The notes: generated from the sequence alone by a model not told the origin. A stretch of DNA of 25,323 nucleotides from CADEDH01 sp047971245 (GCA_047971245.1 JBKDZN010000099.1:1-25323); one strand, 5' to 3'; counted from the first letter of the stretch, positions 1-7,255 are shown. Numbers and translations: made by a program.

Positions 1-124
1 TGGTCGAGAAAGATCGTCGGCTGGGCAATCGCTGATCATCACCGAGCCGACCTCGTCCTCGACGCGTTCCGCATGGCGATCAACACCCGGAACCCGCCAC
101 CCGGACTGATCTTCCACTCCGGCC
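1..124 (+). pseudogene. IS3-family transposase OrfB, internal fragment
   Basis: The frame from base 1 reads WSRKIVGWAIADHHRADLVL and runs on to a GLIFHS motif. This matches the integrase-core (rve) part of IS3-family OrfB, where the usual text is close to 'SR.VVGWA.ADH.R.DLVLDA...PGLI.HSDRG'. After GLIFHS the expected DRGxQY stretch is absent, the frame becomes unrelated, and it stops near base 179. The piece is therefore an internal fragment cut at about base 120-128, and its upstream part lies outside the window. It cannot give a working transposase. Family assignment is by recognition of conserved text; confidence is good for IS3 and low for any subgroup. Confidence 0.75.
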
Positions 125-262
125 GAACAGTGGGTCTGGCTCGCCTTCGGCTTGACCGGGTATCACGAGGTGTTCGATGAAGCCGGAGACTTCGTCTCGG
201 ATCGGGACATCGAGCTGGGAGAGCGCGTCGACGGTTTCGATCCAGTTCAGGAACCGCAGCAC
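80..262 (-). pseudogene. Truncated small ORF of unknown function
   Basis: A reverse frame opens at a GTG (262) with a GGAG about 10 nt upstream. It begins MLRFLNWIETVDALSQLDVP and continues for about 45 residues with strongly G/C-biased third positions, as expected of real coding DNA here. Its downstream part runs into the IS3 orfB fragment at about base 124, so the natural C-terminus has probably been lost at that junction. I do not recognise the family. It lies 24 bp downstream of another small reverse ORF (475-287), so the two may be the remains of a two-gene unit. Treating it as a gene remnant rests on codon bias and position only. Confidence 0.35.
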
Positions 263-286
263 AGAACGATGGCTCCGAACCCGTGC

Positions 287-475
287 TCAGCTGAGGGAGC
301 GACGAGCGTCGGCGACCTCGGCGTTGTGGATTCGACGAGCGATCCGACGCATCTCGGGCGTCACCGCACCAGGACGCCGGGCCTCAAGTACCTCAACGGC
401 CTCCAAGGCTGTATGGGGCTCTCCGGGCTCGGGTGCACGGCCAGCGACGAGTCGCTCGTTGAACGCCTGAAGCAT
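287..475 (-). CDS. Small hypothetical protein (62 aa)
   Basis: The ORF starts at ATG 475 and encodes a charged, probably mostly helical protein. Its middle is rich in Glu, Ala and Arg (for example EAVEVLEARRPGAVTPEMRR) and it ends ADARRSLS. In-frame reading upstream meets a TGA only about 18 bp before the ATG, and no strong Shine-Dalgarno is visible, so the start is uncertain. Third-position G/C bias is moderate. I do not recognise a family. Its size, charge and place just upstream of a second small truncated reverse ORF, in a strip with a toxin-antitoxin pair and IS debris, would suit an antitoxin-like or other accessory gene, but that is only inference. Confidence 0.4.
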   Translation of the reverse strand: MLQAFNERLVAGRAPEPGEPHTALEAVEVLEARRPGAVTPEMRRIARRIHNAEVADARRSLS

Positions 476-594
476 CTGCTGACGGTCAGCTCAATCGGTA
501 GCGACATGAGCCATGGCCTCGACAGTAGCAGTTCCCCTGGAAGCTCAGCTGATCGACACCCGGAGACGTTCCCCTGGTCAACGGTCTGTACCAG

Positions 595-612
595 GCATAA
601 TCGTCATTATGC
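595..612. repeat. Perfect A+T-rich palindrome (7-bp arms, 4-nt spacer)
   Basis: GCATAAT, CGTC, ATTATGC form a perfect inverted repeat in otherwise G+C-rich DNA. Each arm also contains CATAAT, close to a -10 hexamer, one on each strand. It could be an operator overlapping a promoter, or the relic of a mobile-element end. No regulator is assigned to it. Confidence 0.5.
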
Positions 613-847
613 AGCACTTATGGAGACTCCTCCGGCCGTAGCCGCCATTGGCCGACGTCGCTCTCGCATCGGAGTGCCAGAGGCATGACCGGGCGAGCAG
701 ATTCGCGGACGGCGCGGATCCCAACGAGCAGCTGCCGCGGTTGGCCGTTCCATCCTGGTCATCGCCTGGCACTTCGAGACTGCCTGGACCCCAGGGACCG
801 CCTTGCACGACGTCAACAATCTGCTTTCCCTCGCGTCTCACACGTGA

Positions 848-853
848 TACGGT
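848..853 (+). promoter_or_regulatory. Extended -10 element of vapBC
   Basis: TGATACGGT (845-853) fits the extended -10 pattern TGnTAnnnT. The ATG of vapB lies only 6 nt beyond the hexamer, so transcription would start at or next to the start codon (leaderless mRNA). No Shine-Dalgarno precedes the ATG. A CACGTG palindrome (841-846) touches the element and might take part in autoregulation. Confidence 0.5.
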
Positions 854-859
854 CTCGTC

Positions 860-1096
860 ATGTCCGAAGTCTCGATCCGAGAACTCCGCAACCACGGCGG
901 CGACGTCGTGGACCGCGTCACCAAAGGCGAGCACCTCACGATCACCCGCTCCGGAAAGCCAGTGGCCGAGCTGCGACCACTCCGCCCCCAACCAAAATCG
1001 CTGGACGCAATCCTTGCCGGCCACCGGCAACTTCCAACCGTCGACCCCGATCGGCTACGGCACGACCTCGATCAGATCCTCGATCCCGGCCTCTGA
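860..1096 (+). CDS. vapB: VapB/Phd-type antitoxin (78 aa)
   Basis: This is a type II antitoxin of the Phd/YefM/VapB fold. The N-terminal half, with MSEVSIRELRNHGGDVVDRV followed by a KGEHLTITRSGKPVAEL segment, is the characteristic DNA-binding 'prevent-host-death' domain (residues 1 to about 42). The C-terminal tail (about 45-78) is the usual flexible toxin-neutralising region. It would bind and inhibit the PIN toxin encoded 3 bp downstream and repress its own operon. The ATG at 860 has no Shine-Dalgarno but lies 6 nt after an extended -10 hexamer, so translation is probably leaderless. The gene is intact although surrounded by IS remnants. The family call is secure; its exact cognate specificity is inferred from adjacency. 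Confidence 0.92.
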   Translation: MSEVSIRELRNHGGDVVDRVTKGEHLTITRSGKPVAELRPLRPQPKSLDAILAGHRQLPTVDPDRLRHDLDQILDPGL

Positions 1097-1099
1097 TCT

Positions 1100-1513
1100 A
1101 TGCCCCGCGGGATCCTTGACACCAGTACGCTCATCCTGCTCGGGCGGATCGAAGGTATCGACCAACTCCCCACCGAGCCCCTGATCACGGCGATCACCCT
1201 GGCCGAACTCTCCGTGGGCCCACTCGTGGCATCCACCGACCATGAACGAGCGGCACGGCAGGCCCATGTCCAACAGGCCGAAGCCGATTTCGAACCGCTC
1301 CCGTTCGACGCCAACGCCGCACGAAGCTTCGGGCGAGTCGCCGCCGGCCTGCGCCGAGCAGGACGCAAACCAGCCGTCCGCGCCTACGACGCCATGATCG
1401 CCGCCATCGCTGTCTCCAACAACCTCCCTCTCCACACCTGCAACCCCCGGGACTTCACCGCGATCGACGAACTCGAAGTGGTCGCCGTACCTCATCCAGA
1501 TCACTCGAACTAG
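1100..1513 (+). CDS. vapC: VapC-type PIN-domain ribonuclease toxin (137 aa)
   Basis: A PIN-domain endoribonuclease that, in this family, cleaves tRNA or rRNA in a Mg2+-dependent way when freed from its antitoxin. The acidic residues expected of the active site are visible: Asp7 in ILDTSTLI, Glu36 in TLAELSVG, Asp97 in RAYDAMIAAIA, and an Asn115/Asp118 pair in TCNPRDFTAI. Length is typical for VapC (about 130-140 aa). It starts at ATG 1100, 3 bp after the antitoxin stop, so the two are translated from one mRNA. All key residues are present, so the toxin should be active and must be held in check by the upstream antitoxin. The RNA target cannot be told from sequence. Confidence 0.93.
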   Translation: MPRGILDTSTLILLGRIEGIDQLPTEPLITAITLAELSVGPLVASTDHERAARQAHVQQAEADFEPLPFDANAARSFGRVAAGLRRAGRKPAVRAYDAMIAAIAVSNNLPLHTCNPRDFTAIDELEVVAVPHPDHSN

Positions 1514-1613
1514 CCGCCGGGCGATCTGATCTCCGGCTGGCGAAGCCTGTGGGCTCGCTAACCCGGACGCTGGCTCGCCTCGCGAGTTCCAACTCGGCGC
1601 TCAACCGCTTGTT

Positions 1614-1928
1614 CTAGCGGCGCAGCTTCTCGAGCTCGACCTGCTCAGCGGAGCGGCGCTTCTTGGACTTGCGGGCCAGTCCCTCCCGGGCACCGGCTTC
1701 GGCCTGCTTCCACCACTCCGAGATGTGCGACGAATAGAGCCCCTCCCGGCGCAGGATCGCCCCACGCTCAGCCGAGCCCTTCGGCCACGAGTCGCACTCA
1801 GCCAGGATCCCAGCCTTCTGCTCCGCAGTGAACGTCCGCGGCCGCGGCCGCGCGGCCGGATCGACGTCATCATCAGCCATCACCCCAGTCTGGGCGCGGC
1901 CCTCCAACTCTGCAGTCGTCAACGTCAC
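1614..1928 (-). pseudogene. IS3-family transposase OrfA, interrupted by an amber codon
   Basis: The reverse frame from GTG 1928 (AGGAG 8 nt upstream) encodes an IS3/IS911-type OrfA. It has an HTH region beginning RPRTFTAEQKAGILAEC, with ILRREGLYSSHISEWWKQ as the recognition part, then a basic stretch and VELEKLRR. It stops at TAG 1616-1614, but the same frame continues as NKRLSAELELAR. That is the expected leucine-zipper continuation of OrfA, so the stop is an in-frame nonsense mutation. Homology then fades by about 1560 and no orfB follows. The protein would be the DNA-binding half only. The DNA just upstream (about 1940-1976, including a TGTAGCCGG start) may be the element's terminal repeat, but I cannot confirm its partner. 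Confidence 0.75.
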
Positions 1929-1958
1929 GAATCGTGCTCCTATCTCGCCCCGTCAGGG

Positions 1959-2702
1959 TCAAATGATCCGGCTACACCGGTGCCTCACCCCACCTGACAG
2001 ACAGGGGTGCGGGGCCTTCGTGGCGAGGTTCGCCATGAAGTGGGTTCGGCACCTCTGCCACGACGCCCCTGACAACACCTGAGCGATCGCGGCCTTGATG
2101 CCCCCGTGAGCATCGGAGATGACCAGCTCGACCCCGGTGAGACCCCGGGCCACCAGGCCCCGGAGGCACCCGGTCCACGCTTCGGTCGAGTCGATCCACA
2201 GGTACCGGTAGACGCCCTCCAACGGTCGTTCACGGAACTCGGCCACCCTGGCATCGAGCTCGGTGGCCATGCGAGACACCTCCGACGCAGAAATCCCATC
2301 GATCCCCATCGCCTTGACCAGATCATCAACCCGCCGGGTCGACACCCCCTCCACATAAGCCTGGCCGACCACCGTCACCAGGGCCTGCTCAGCCCGACGC
2401 CGGGGCTGCAACAACCAGTCCGGGTAATACATCCCGGACCGGAGCTTCGGGACAGCCAGATCGATCGTGCCGACCCTCGTGTCCCACGGCCGGTGCCGGT
2501 ACCCGTTCCGATGATTCGTCCGCTCGTCGGTTCGTTCCTGATAGCCGGCCTCGCACAGCATCGACGCCTGAGCCGACATCAACACCTCCGCGAACGCCTG
2601 AAGCATCGACCGGGCCAGGTCCGTGTCACCCTCGGGGCCCTCGAGATACTTGCCCAGCCACGCGCTGGGATCAATAGTTGTAGAGACGGCCACTGCAGTC
2701 AC
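1959..2702 (-). pseudogene. IS256-family (mutator-type) transposase, internally deleted and 3'-truncated
   Basis: The N-terminal region (GNGYRHRPWDTRVGTIDLAV-like text, then PKLRSGMYYPDWLL and a VDDLVKAMGIDGISASEVSR segment) is typical of IS256/mutator transposases, which are about 400 aa; only 247 aa are open here. After the first catalytic Asp (YLWIDST, near base 2185) the sequence jumps straight to AWTGCLRGLVARGL. About 40 residues normally lie between these blocks, so an internal deletion is present. The second Asp is in VISDAHGGIKAAI. Homology stops after HFMANLATKAP (about base 2013); the remaining residues are unrelated and the C-terminal catalytic Glu is missing. The enzyme must be inactive. 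It starts at ATG 2702 and reads toward the orfA remnant. Confidence 0.9.
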
Positions 2703-2807
2703 TCCTCAAGATTGTTCGTATCGAAACCTGCTGCTTGAGATTGACGCAGTGACCGTCACGTCCGGGGGACCCTCCACCCCCTACCCCCTCCTACACCACT
2801 CCCTGGC
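2013..2807 (-). mobile_element. Partial IS256-family element (5' end retained)
   Basis: The element spans the broken transposase plus its upstream leader. The outer end appears to be CTACACCACTCCCTGG (about 2791-2806), which resembles the terminal repeats of actinobacterial IS256 elements, with a pyrimidine-rich run just inside it. On the other side the element is cut at about 2013 inside the transposase, so no second terminal repeat or target duplication can be seen. Immediately outside the retained end is a piece of IS3 orfB, which shows that the IS256 copy inserted into an IS3 element. Ends are approximate. Confidence 0.6.
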
Positions 2808-2813
2808 ACTCAA

Positions 2814-2961
2814 CTCCAGAACGAGGCCGTGGCGGGCCAGGACCCGGTCAACGGTGGAGGGCGACACCCACACCCGACCCTCATAGGAGCCCCGGTGGGC
2901 GAGCTTGCGGTGCGACAGATCGATGTCGAGGTCGGGGCGACAGCGGCGGTAGAGTCGGCTA
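2814..2961 (-). pseudogene. IS3-family OrfB N-terminal fragment, interrupted by IS256
   Basis: The reverse frame reads LYRRCRPDLDIDLSHRKLAH, then RGSYEGRVWVSPSTVDRVLA and RHGLVLE. This is the HTH_21-type N-terminal region of IS3 OrfB. Homology ends abruptly at LVLE (base 2814), where the IS256-type terminal sequence begins. Upstream (toward 3050) no further IS3 text is recognisable, so only about 50 codons survive. It is on the same strand as the orfA remnant at 1614-1928 but in the wrong order to belong to the same intact copy (orfB lies upstream of orfA on the minus strand). Rearrangement or two separate IS3 copies are therefore needed. Confidence 0.72.
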
Positions 2962-3058
2962 CTTCTGCGGCGTGGATTCGTGCCGCTCTGACCCGGGGAC
3001 ACGAGGTTTGGGATTCTCGAACCGCGCGCCCGTGCGCAACGAGGCGCCGGACCAGCCC

Positions 3059-4159
3059 TCAGCCGAGTTCGATCCAGTCGAGATTGACCCAACCGGAGTC
3101 GGTGGGCTCCACCACCAGGGACAACTCGACGGGAACGTCCGCAGGCAGGTCGACGGCGACGTCGACGGTGGCCCACTGGTCAGGACCACTGGTTGGGGTG
3201 AACGTGATCCGGCCGAGCACGCCGGGGCCGTTCATCATCGTTACCGTGCGGTCGCCGCTGCCGCCGAACGGAGGGGTCGCGTACCGGACCCGGATCATGG
3301 TCACCGGGCCGGTGACGACGCTCGGTAGGGCGACCCCCGAACCAGGCGTGATGAGATCGCCGACGTAGCCAGTGGCGGTGTAGCCCGGGTGATCGGTGCG
3401 GACCCGGGCCGAACCCGACGTCGTGCCCGTTTCGGCCTGCACCCGGTGCGGCAGCGCCGTCGGGGCATCCACGGCCGGGCCGCCGGTCGGGGTCTGGACG
3501 GTGGTCGGCGCCGCCGGGCCGGTCCGGATCGTGGTGGACGGCCCGGCCGGCGGAGCCGTGGTTTCGGTGGTGCTGGCGCCTTCTGTCGCCGCGGGAGCGC
3601 CGGCGGTGGCAGATCCGGTGGCCGATCCACCGTTGCCGGATGCCGAAGGTTCGGTGAACGTGCGAGCATCGTCCGACTCGGGGGTTGCGGCGTCTCGCGT
3701 CGACGCCGTGCCCTCTCCCCCGCCGGTTTCGGCGGCGGAAACCGCTCCGTCGACATCGGCGAGCGAGGTTGTGGGCGGTGACGTCGTCGACCGATCGGGC
3801 TGCGCCGCCACAGCGTTGACCCCCGGGGCGCCGGCCGCGGCGTGCTCACGAGCGGCCAGATCGTCGGGGGCGGCGCCCCGGTACACCGTCACCACGGTGA
3901 CGACCGCGATCGTGGTCAGCCCGGCCAGGGCGACCACGAGGGCGCCCTTCCAGCGGCCGGCCAGGTGAAGGGCGGCTTCGAACGGACCGGCGTGCTCGGT
4001 CCCCGCCCGGACGGGAACGAACGGTGCCGTGGTCACCACCGAGGCATGGGTCGGCACGGAGGATCGACGGCGGTCCGGGTGGCCGTCAGGTGACTGATCG
4101 GTAACCCGGGATGGCGAAACGGGAGCGCGCCCCGCGCTCTGATCGCGACCCTCCTGCAT
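3059..4159 (-). CDS. Membrane-anchored protein with Ser/Thr/Pro-rich stalk and C-terminal carbohydrate-binding-like domain (366 aa)
   Basis: The first ~70 residues are a polar, basic, probably cytoplasmic tail. Residues about 72-93 (GALVVALAGLTTIAVVTVV) are a single membrane span with no signal-peptidase site, giving an N-in/C-out topology. Residues about 95-235 are low-complexity Ala/Thr/Ser/Pro/Gly, a cell-wall-spanning stalk. Residues about 237-366 form a beta-rich domain opening with HRVQAETGTTSGSARV and closing with SGWVNLDWIEL. These edges are typical of CBM6/CBM35-like beta-sandwich modules, whose end is often 'vnlDwiel'. It may therefore hold a cell-surface glycan; no enzymatic domain is present. 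Start ATG 4159 has no Shine-Dalgarno, but TACCCT lies 8 nt upstream, consistent with a leaderless mRNA. The ligand is unknown, and the CBM call is by pattern only. Confidence 0.72.
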   Translation of the reverse strand: MQEGRDQSAGRAPVSPSRVTDQSPDGHPDRRRSSVPTHASVVTTAPFVPVRAGTEHAGPFEAALHLAGRWKGALVVALAGLTTIAVVTVVTVYRGAAPDDLAAREHAAAGAPGVNAVAAQPDRSTTSPPTTSLADVDGAVSAAETGGGEGTASTRDAATPESDDARTFTEPSASGNGGSATGSATAGAPAATEGASTTETTAPPAGPSTTIRTGPAAPTTVQTPTGGPAVDAPTALPHRVQAETGTTSGSARVRTDHPGYTATGYVGDLITPGSGVALPSVVTGPVTMIRVRYATPPFGGSGDRTVTMMNGPGVLGRITFTPTSGPDQWATVDVAVDLPADVPVELSLVVEPTDSGWVNLDWIELG

Positions 4160-4167
4160 CGGTCAGC

Positions 4168-4173
4168 AGGGTA
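4168..4173 (-). promoter_or_regulatory. Putative -10 element (TACCCT), leaderless start
   Basis: On the minus strand TACCCT ends 8 nt before the ATG at 4159. The same hexamer and spacing precede the DUF3151 gene. No clear -35 is visible. Confidence 0.4.
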
Positions 4174-4268
4174 GCCGTGAACGCCGGTTGCCCCTTGGAC
4201 ACGGGACCGTGCTGGCGTGGGTGAAGACCCCCGGGCACCCATGGGCGATGTCGCCGGGGCCCGGTGAG

Positions 4269-4298
4269 TTGCAAATCTAAACCGACCCTGACTAGCTT
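4269..4298 (+). promoter_or_regulatory. Promoter of the hxlR-fbiC-LOG operon
   Basis: TTGCAA (4269-4274), an 18-nt spacer and TAGCTT (4293-4298) form a sigma-70-like promoter. The ATG of the HxlR gene lies 9 nt after the -10 hexamer, so the transcript would be leaderless or nearly so. The A+T-rich spacer side (CAAATCTAAA) stands out from its surroundings and could include the regulator's own binding site. Confidence 0.55.
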
Positions 4299-4307
4299 GG
4301 CGCCATC

Positions 4308-4826
4308 ATGGCCGGCGACCCCGGAATCGGGCCCCACATCCCCCCGTCGATCTCCGCATCGGCCCCCTCCGCCGACACCGGCGACAACCACGATCCCGGC
4401 TGCTCGATCGCCGCCACCCTCGGGGTGATCGGCGACCGGTGGACCGTGCTGATCCTGCGCGACGTCTTCCGGGGAGTGCACCGATTCGGTGAGCTCCAGC
4501 AGGATCTCGGCATCGCCCGCAACCTCCTGGCCGATCGTCTGGCCAAGCTGGTGGAGGCCGGGGTGCTCGACAAGGTCGTCTACCAGGAACGGCCGCTGCG
4601 CCACGAATACCGGCTGACCGCCAAAGGGGCGGACCTGTCACCGGCGCTCATCGCCTTGATGCGCTGGGGAGACCGCTGGTATGCGGACGGCTCACCCCCC
4701 ACCGTCCTGGTCCACGAAGCCTGTGGGACGCCCCTCGAACAGACCGTCCGCTGCCCCCAGTGCGGGGAAGCGGTCCAACCGGGACGGATCCGTAGCCGTC
4801 CCGGGCCAGGAAGGAGTCATCCTTGA
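4308..4826 (+). CDS. HxlR-family winged-helix transcriptional regulator (172 aa)
   Basis: Residues 31-125 are a full HxlR winged helix. GCSIAATLGVIGDRWTVLIL is the conserved opening with Cys32, the position used for thiol redox sensing in several HxlR members (HypR, QorR). GELQQDLGIARNLLADRL is the recognition helix, and EYRLTAKGADL is the wing. A C-terminal extension has His136, Cys139, Cys149 and Cys152 (HEACG...CPQCGE), which looks like a small zinc ribbon. The stop overlaps the TTG start of fbiC (TTGA at 4823-4826), so the regulator and the F420 enzyme are translationally coupled, an arrangement that suggests it controls F420 synthesis. The inducer is unknown. There is no Shine-Dalgarno; the promoter position suggests leaderless translation. 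Confidence 0.88.
   Translation: MAGDPGIGPHIPPSISASAPSADTGDNHDPGCSIAATLGVIGDRWTVLILRDVFRGVHRFGELQQDLGIARNLLADRLAKLVEAGVLDKVVYQERPLRHEYRLTAKGADLSPALIALMRWGDRWYADGSPPTVLVHEACGTPLEQTVRCPQCGEAVQPGRIRSRPGPGRSHP
4811..4816 (+). promoter_or_regulatory. Shine-Dalgarno that fixes the TTG start of fbiC
   Basis: AAGGAG ends 6 nt before TTG 4823. No ATG or GTG with a better site lies nearby in frame, so TTG is the start although it overlaps the hxlR stop codon. Confidence 0.75.
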
Positions 4827-7219
4827 CCGATCATCTCGCCGAGCTCCGGCTCGCCGGCCCCTCCCCCGACGCTCGAGGCCTCATGACCCGGCCGACGGCC
4901 GAGCTGACGGCCGAGGCGGCGGCGCTCCGTTCGGCGCTTCACGGCACCAGGATCACCTACTCCCCCAAGGTGTTCATACCCCTGACCAAGTTGTGCCGTG
5001 ACCAGTGTGGCTACTGCACCTTCGCCCAGCCCCCGGCCCGGTTGGATGCCCCCTACCTGACCCCCGACGAGGTCGTGGCCATCGCCCGCCGCGGCGCCCG
5101 AGCCGGCTGCCACGAAGCCCTGTTCACCCTCGGCGAATGCCCGGAGGAACGGTACCCGGTGGCGGCCGAATGGCTGGCCGAGCACGGCTACGCGTCCACG
5201 ATCGACTACCTGGTCGAGATGTCCGAACTCGTCCGCATCGAAACCGGGCTCCTCCCCCACGCCAACCCCGGCGCCCTGACCGGTGAGGAGTTGGCCAGGT
5301 TGCGGACCGTGGCCCCCGGCCAGGGCATGATGCTCGAATCCCTTCGGGACGATCTCGACTGCCACCGAAGCGCCCCGGACAAGACCCCATCGCGGCGCCT
5401 CGCCACCCTGGAGGCCGCCGGCGACCTGGCCATCCCCTACACCACCGGCATCCTGGTCGGTATCGGGGAAACCGAGGCCGACCGTGTGCTGGCCCTCGAG
5501 GCCATCGCCTCGGCGCACCGTCGTTGGGGCCATGTGCAGGAGGTCATCGTCCAGAACTTCCTGCCCAAGCCGGGGACCGCCATGTGGCGCCGACAGCCCT
5601 GCCCGGCCGACGACTTCCACCGGGCGATCGCCCTGGCCCGCCTACTGCTCCCCAACGACGTGCACGTCCAGGCCCCGCCCAACCTGTCCGACCGGTTCGA
5701 CGACCTCCTGGCCGCCGGCATCGACGATTTCGGGGGCGTCTCCCCCATCACCGCCGACCATGTCAATCCGGAACGCCCCTGGCCCCACCTGGACCGGCTC
5801 CGGGACGCGTGCGAACGGGCCGGTTTCACCCTCGCTCCCCGCCTCACCGTCTACCCCGAGGTGGTCCGCAACCCGGAACGTTGGCTCGACGCCGAACTGC
5901 GCTTCCCGGTCATGGACCGGTCCGACGCCGAGGGTCTGGCCCGGGACGATCCCGGTGCGGTGTTCCCCGAGAAGGCCGAGTTCGTGGCCAAGGGCGACGA
6001 CGGGGCCGACGTGGTCCTCATCGGCGATCGCTCCACCCAGTGGTATTCGGGGGCGCCGGTATCCCCGGCCGTGCTCGTCGACGGTTCGCGCCGGGTGTTG
6101 ACCGGCCCCGTGGCCGACGTCCTGTCCGGAGTGGAGGCCGGGGAGCGGGTCGGGTTCGACGAGATCGTCACCCTGTTCTCGGCCCGCGGACCGGAAGTGG
6201 CTGCGGTGGCCGCCGCCGCCGACCAGCTTCGCCGGACGATCAGTGGCGACGACGTCACCTATGTGGTGAACCGCAACATCAACTACACCAACGTCTGCAC
6301 GTTCAAGTGCCGGTTCTGCGGGTTCTCCAAGGGGCCGCTGAGCCTGAACCTGCGCGGCACCCCCTACTTGCTGACCCTCGAGGACATGCAGCAGCGGGTC
6401 CAGGAGGCGGTGGCCGAGGGGTGCACCGAGGTGTGCCTGCAGGGGGGAATCCACCCCGATTTCGACGGTGACTATTACATCGAGGTCTGCCGAGCGGTCA
6501 AGGAGGTCGCCCCCGACATCCACATCCACGGGTTCACCGCCCTCGAGGTCACCGAAGGCGCCCGCCGGCTCGGCGAGCCGCTGGCCGACTACCTGAAGCG
6601 GGCCATGGACGCCGGGTTGCGTTCACTGCCGGGCACGGCCGCGGAGATCCTGGACGACCCGATCCGGGAGATCCTCTGTCCCGACAAGATCTCGACCGAC
6701 GAGTGGCTGGACGCCCATCGCACCGCCCACCAGGTCGGGTTGCGGTCGAATGTGACCATGATGTTCGGCGCCGTCGAGCACCCCGAGAGCTGGGCCCGGC
6801 ACTTCCTGCTCACCCGCGACCTCCAGGACGAGACGGGGGGATTCACCGAGTTCGTGGGCCTGCCGTTCGTACACATGGCCTCCCCGATCTACCTGCAACG
6901 CAAGGCCCGCCGAGGGCCGACGTTCCGGGAGACCGTGCTGGTCCACGCCATCGCCCGGATCGCCTACGCCGGCTCGATCGACAACATCCAGTCCGGCTGG
7001 GTGAAGATCGGCTTCGACGCCGTGCGTCAGCTGCTCATGGCGGGCTGCAACGACCTGGGCGGGACCCTGATGGACGAGAACATCTCCCGGGCCGCCGGGG
7101 CCGCCCACGGCCAAGGGGTGGGCCCGGACGACTTCGCCCGCCTGATCGAGCCCATGGGACGGCACCTGGTCCAGCGGACGACGTTGTACGGTCGGGTGGA
7201 CGAACCGGCCCCGGTCTGA
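4823..7219 (+). CDS. fbiC: FO synthase, bifunctional CofG/CofH radical SAM enzyme (798 aa)
   Basis: This enzyme makes 7,8-didemethyl-8-hydroxy-5-deazariboflavin (FO), the chromophore of coenzyme F420, from tyrosine and 5-amino-6-ribitylaminouracil. Two radical SAM halves are fused as in other actinobacteria. The CofG half (about 1-360) has its [4Fe-4S] motif at Cys58, Cys62 and Cys65 (LCRDQCGYC). The CofH half (about 430-798) has Cys492, Cys496 and Cys499 (CTFKCRFC). Further CofH text is visible, such as EVCLQGGIHPDFDGDYYIE and the late DNIQSGWVKIG. All six cluster cysteines are present and the length is near that of mycobacterial FbiC. TTG start with AAGGAG, overlapping hxlR by 4 nt; the LOG-family gene follows 36 bp later. 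Assignment is secure. Confidence 0.97.
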   Translation: MTDHLAELRLAGPSPDARGLMTRPTAELTAEAAALRSALHGTRITYSPKVFIPLTKLCRDQCGYCTFAQPPARLDAPYLTPDEVVAIARRGARAGCHEALFTLGECPEERYPVAAEWLAEHGYASTIDYLVEMSELVRIETGLLPHANPGALTGEELARLRTVAPGQGMMLESLRDDLDCHRSAPDKTPSRRLATLEAAGDLAIPYTTGILVGIGETEADRVLALEAIASAHRRWGHVQEVIVQNFLPKPGTAMWRRQPCPADDFHRAIALARLLLPNDVHVQAPPNLSDRFDDLLAAGIDDFGGVSPITADHVNPERPWPHLDRLRDACERAGFTLAPRLTVYPEVVRNPERWLDAELRFPVMDRSDAEGLARDDPGAVFPEKAEFVAKGDDGADVVLIGDRSTQWYSGAPVSPAVLVDGSRRVLTGPVADVLSGVEAGERVGFDEIVTLFSARGPEVAAVAAAADQLRRTISGDDVTYVVNRNINYTNVCTFKCRFCGFSKGPLSLNLRGTPYLLTLEDMQQRVQEAVAEGCTEVCLQGGIHPDFDGDYYIEVCRAVKEVAPDIHIHGFTALEVTEGARRLGEPLADYLKRAMDAGLRSLPGTAAEILDDPIREILCPDKISTDEWLDAHRTAHQVGLRSNVTMMFGAVEHPESWARHFLLTRDLQDETGGFTEFVGLPFVHMASPIYLQRKARRGPTFRETVLVHAIARIAYAGSIDNIQSGWVKIGFDAVRQLLMAGCNDLGGTLMDENISRAAGAAHGQGVGPDDFARLIEPMGRHLVQRTTLYGRVDEPAPV

Positions 7220-7255
7220 TCCGGCGGCCGGCGATCCCGAATGGAGTCGCCCGGC

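Larger units (their letters stand above)
476..859. other. Non-coding stretch between small reverse ORF and vapBC
   Basis: I see no convincing gene in this stretch of almost 400 bases; the open frames on both strands lack coding-like codon use and recognisable protein text. It contains a perfect A+T-rich palindrome at 595-612 and the vapBC promoter at its right end. The reverse open frame crossing 578-1030 is antisense to vapB and is not supported. Confidence 0.5.

Noticed and set aside
578..1030. Reverse ORF of 150 codons
   Set aside because: It is antisense to vapB and shows no recognisable protein text or ribosome binding site; vapB is a clear family member.
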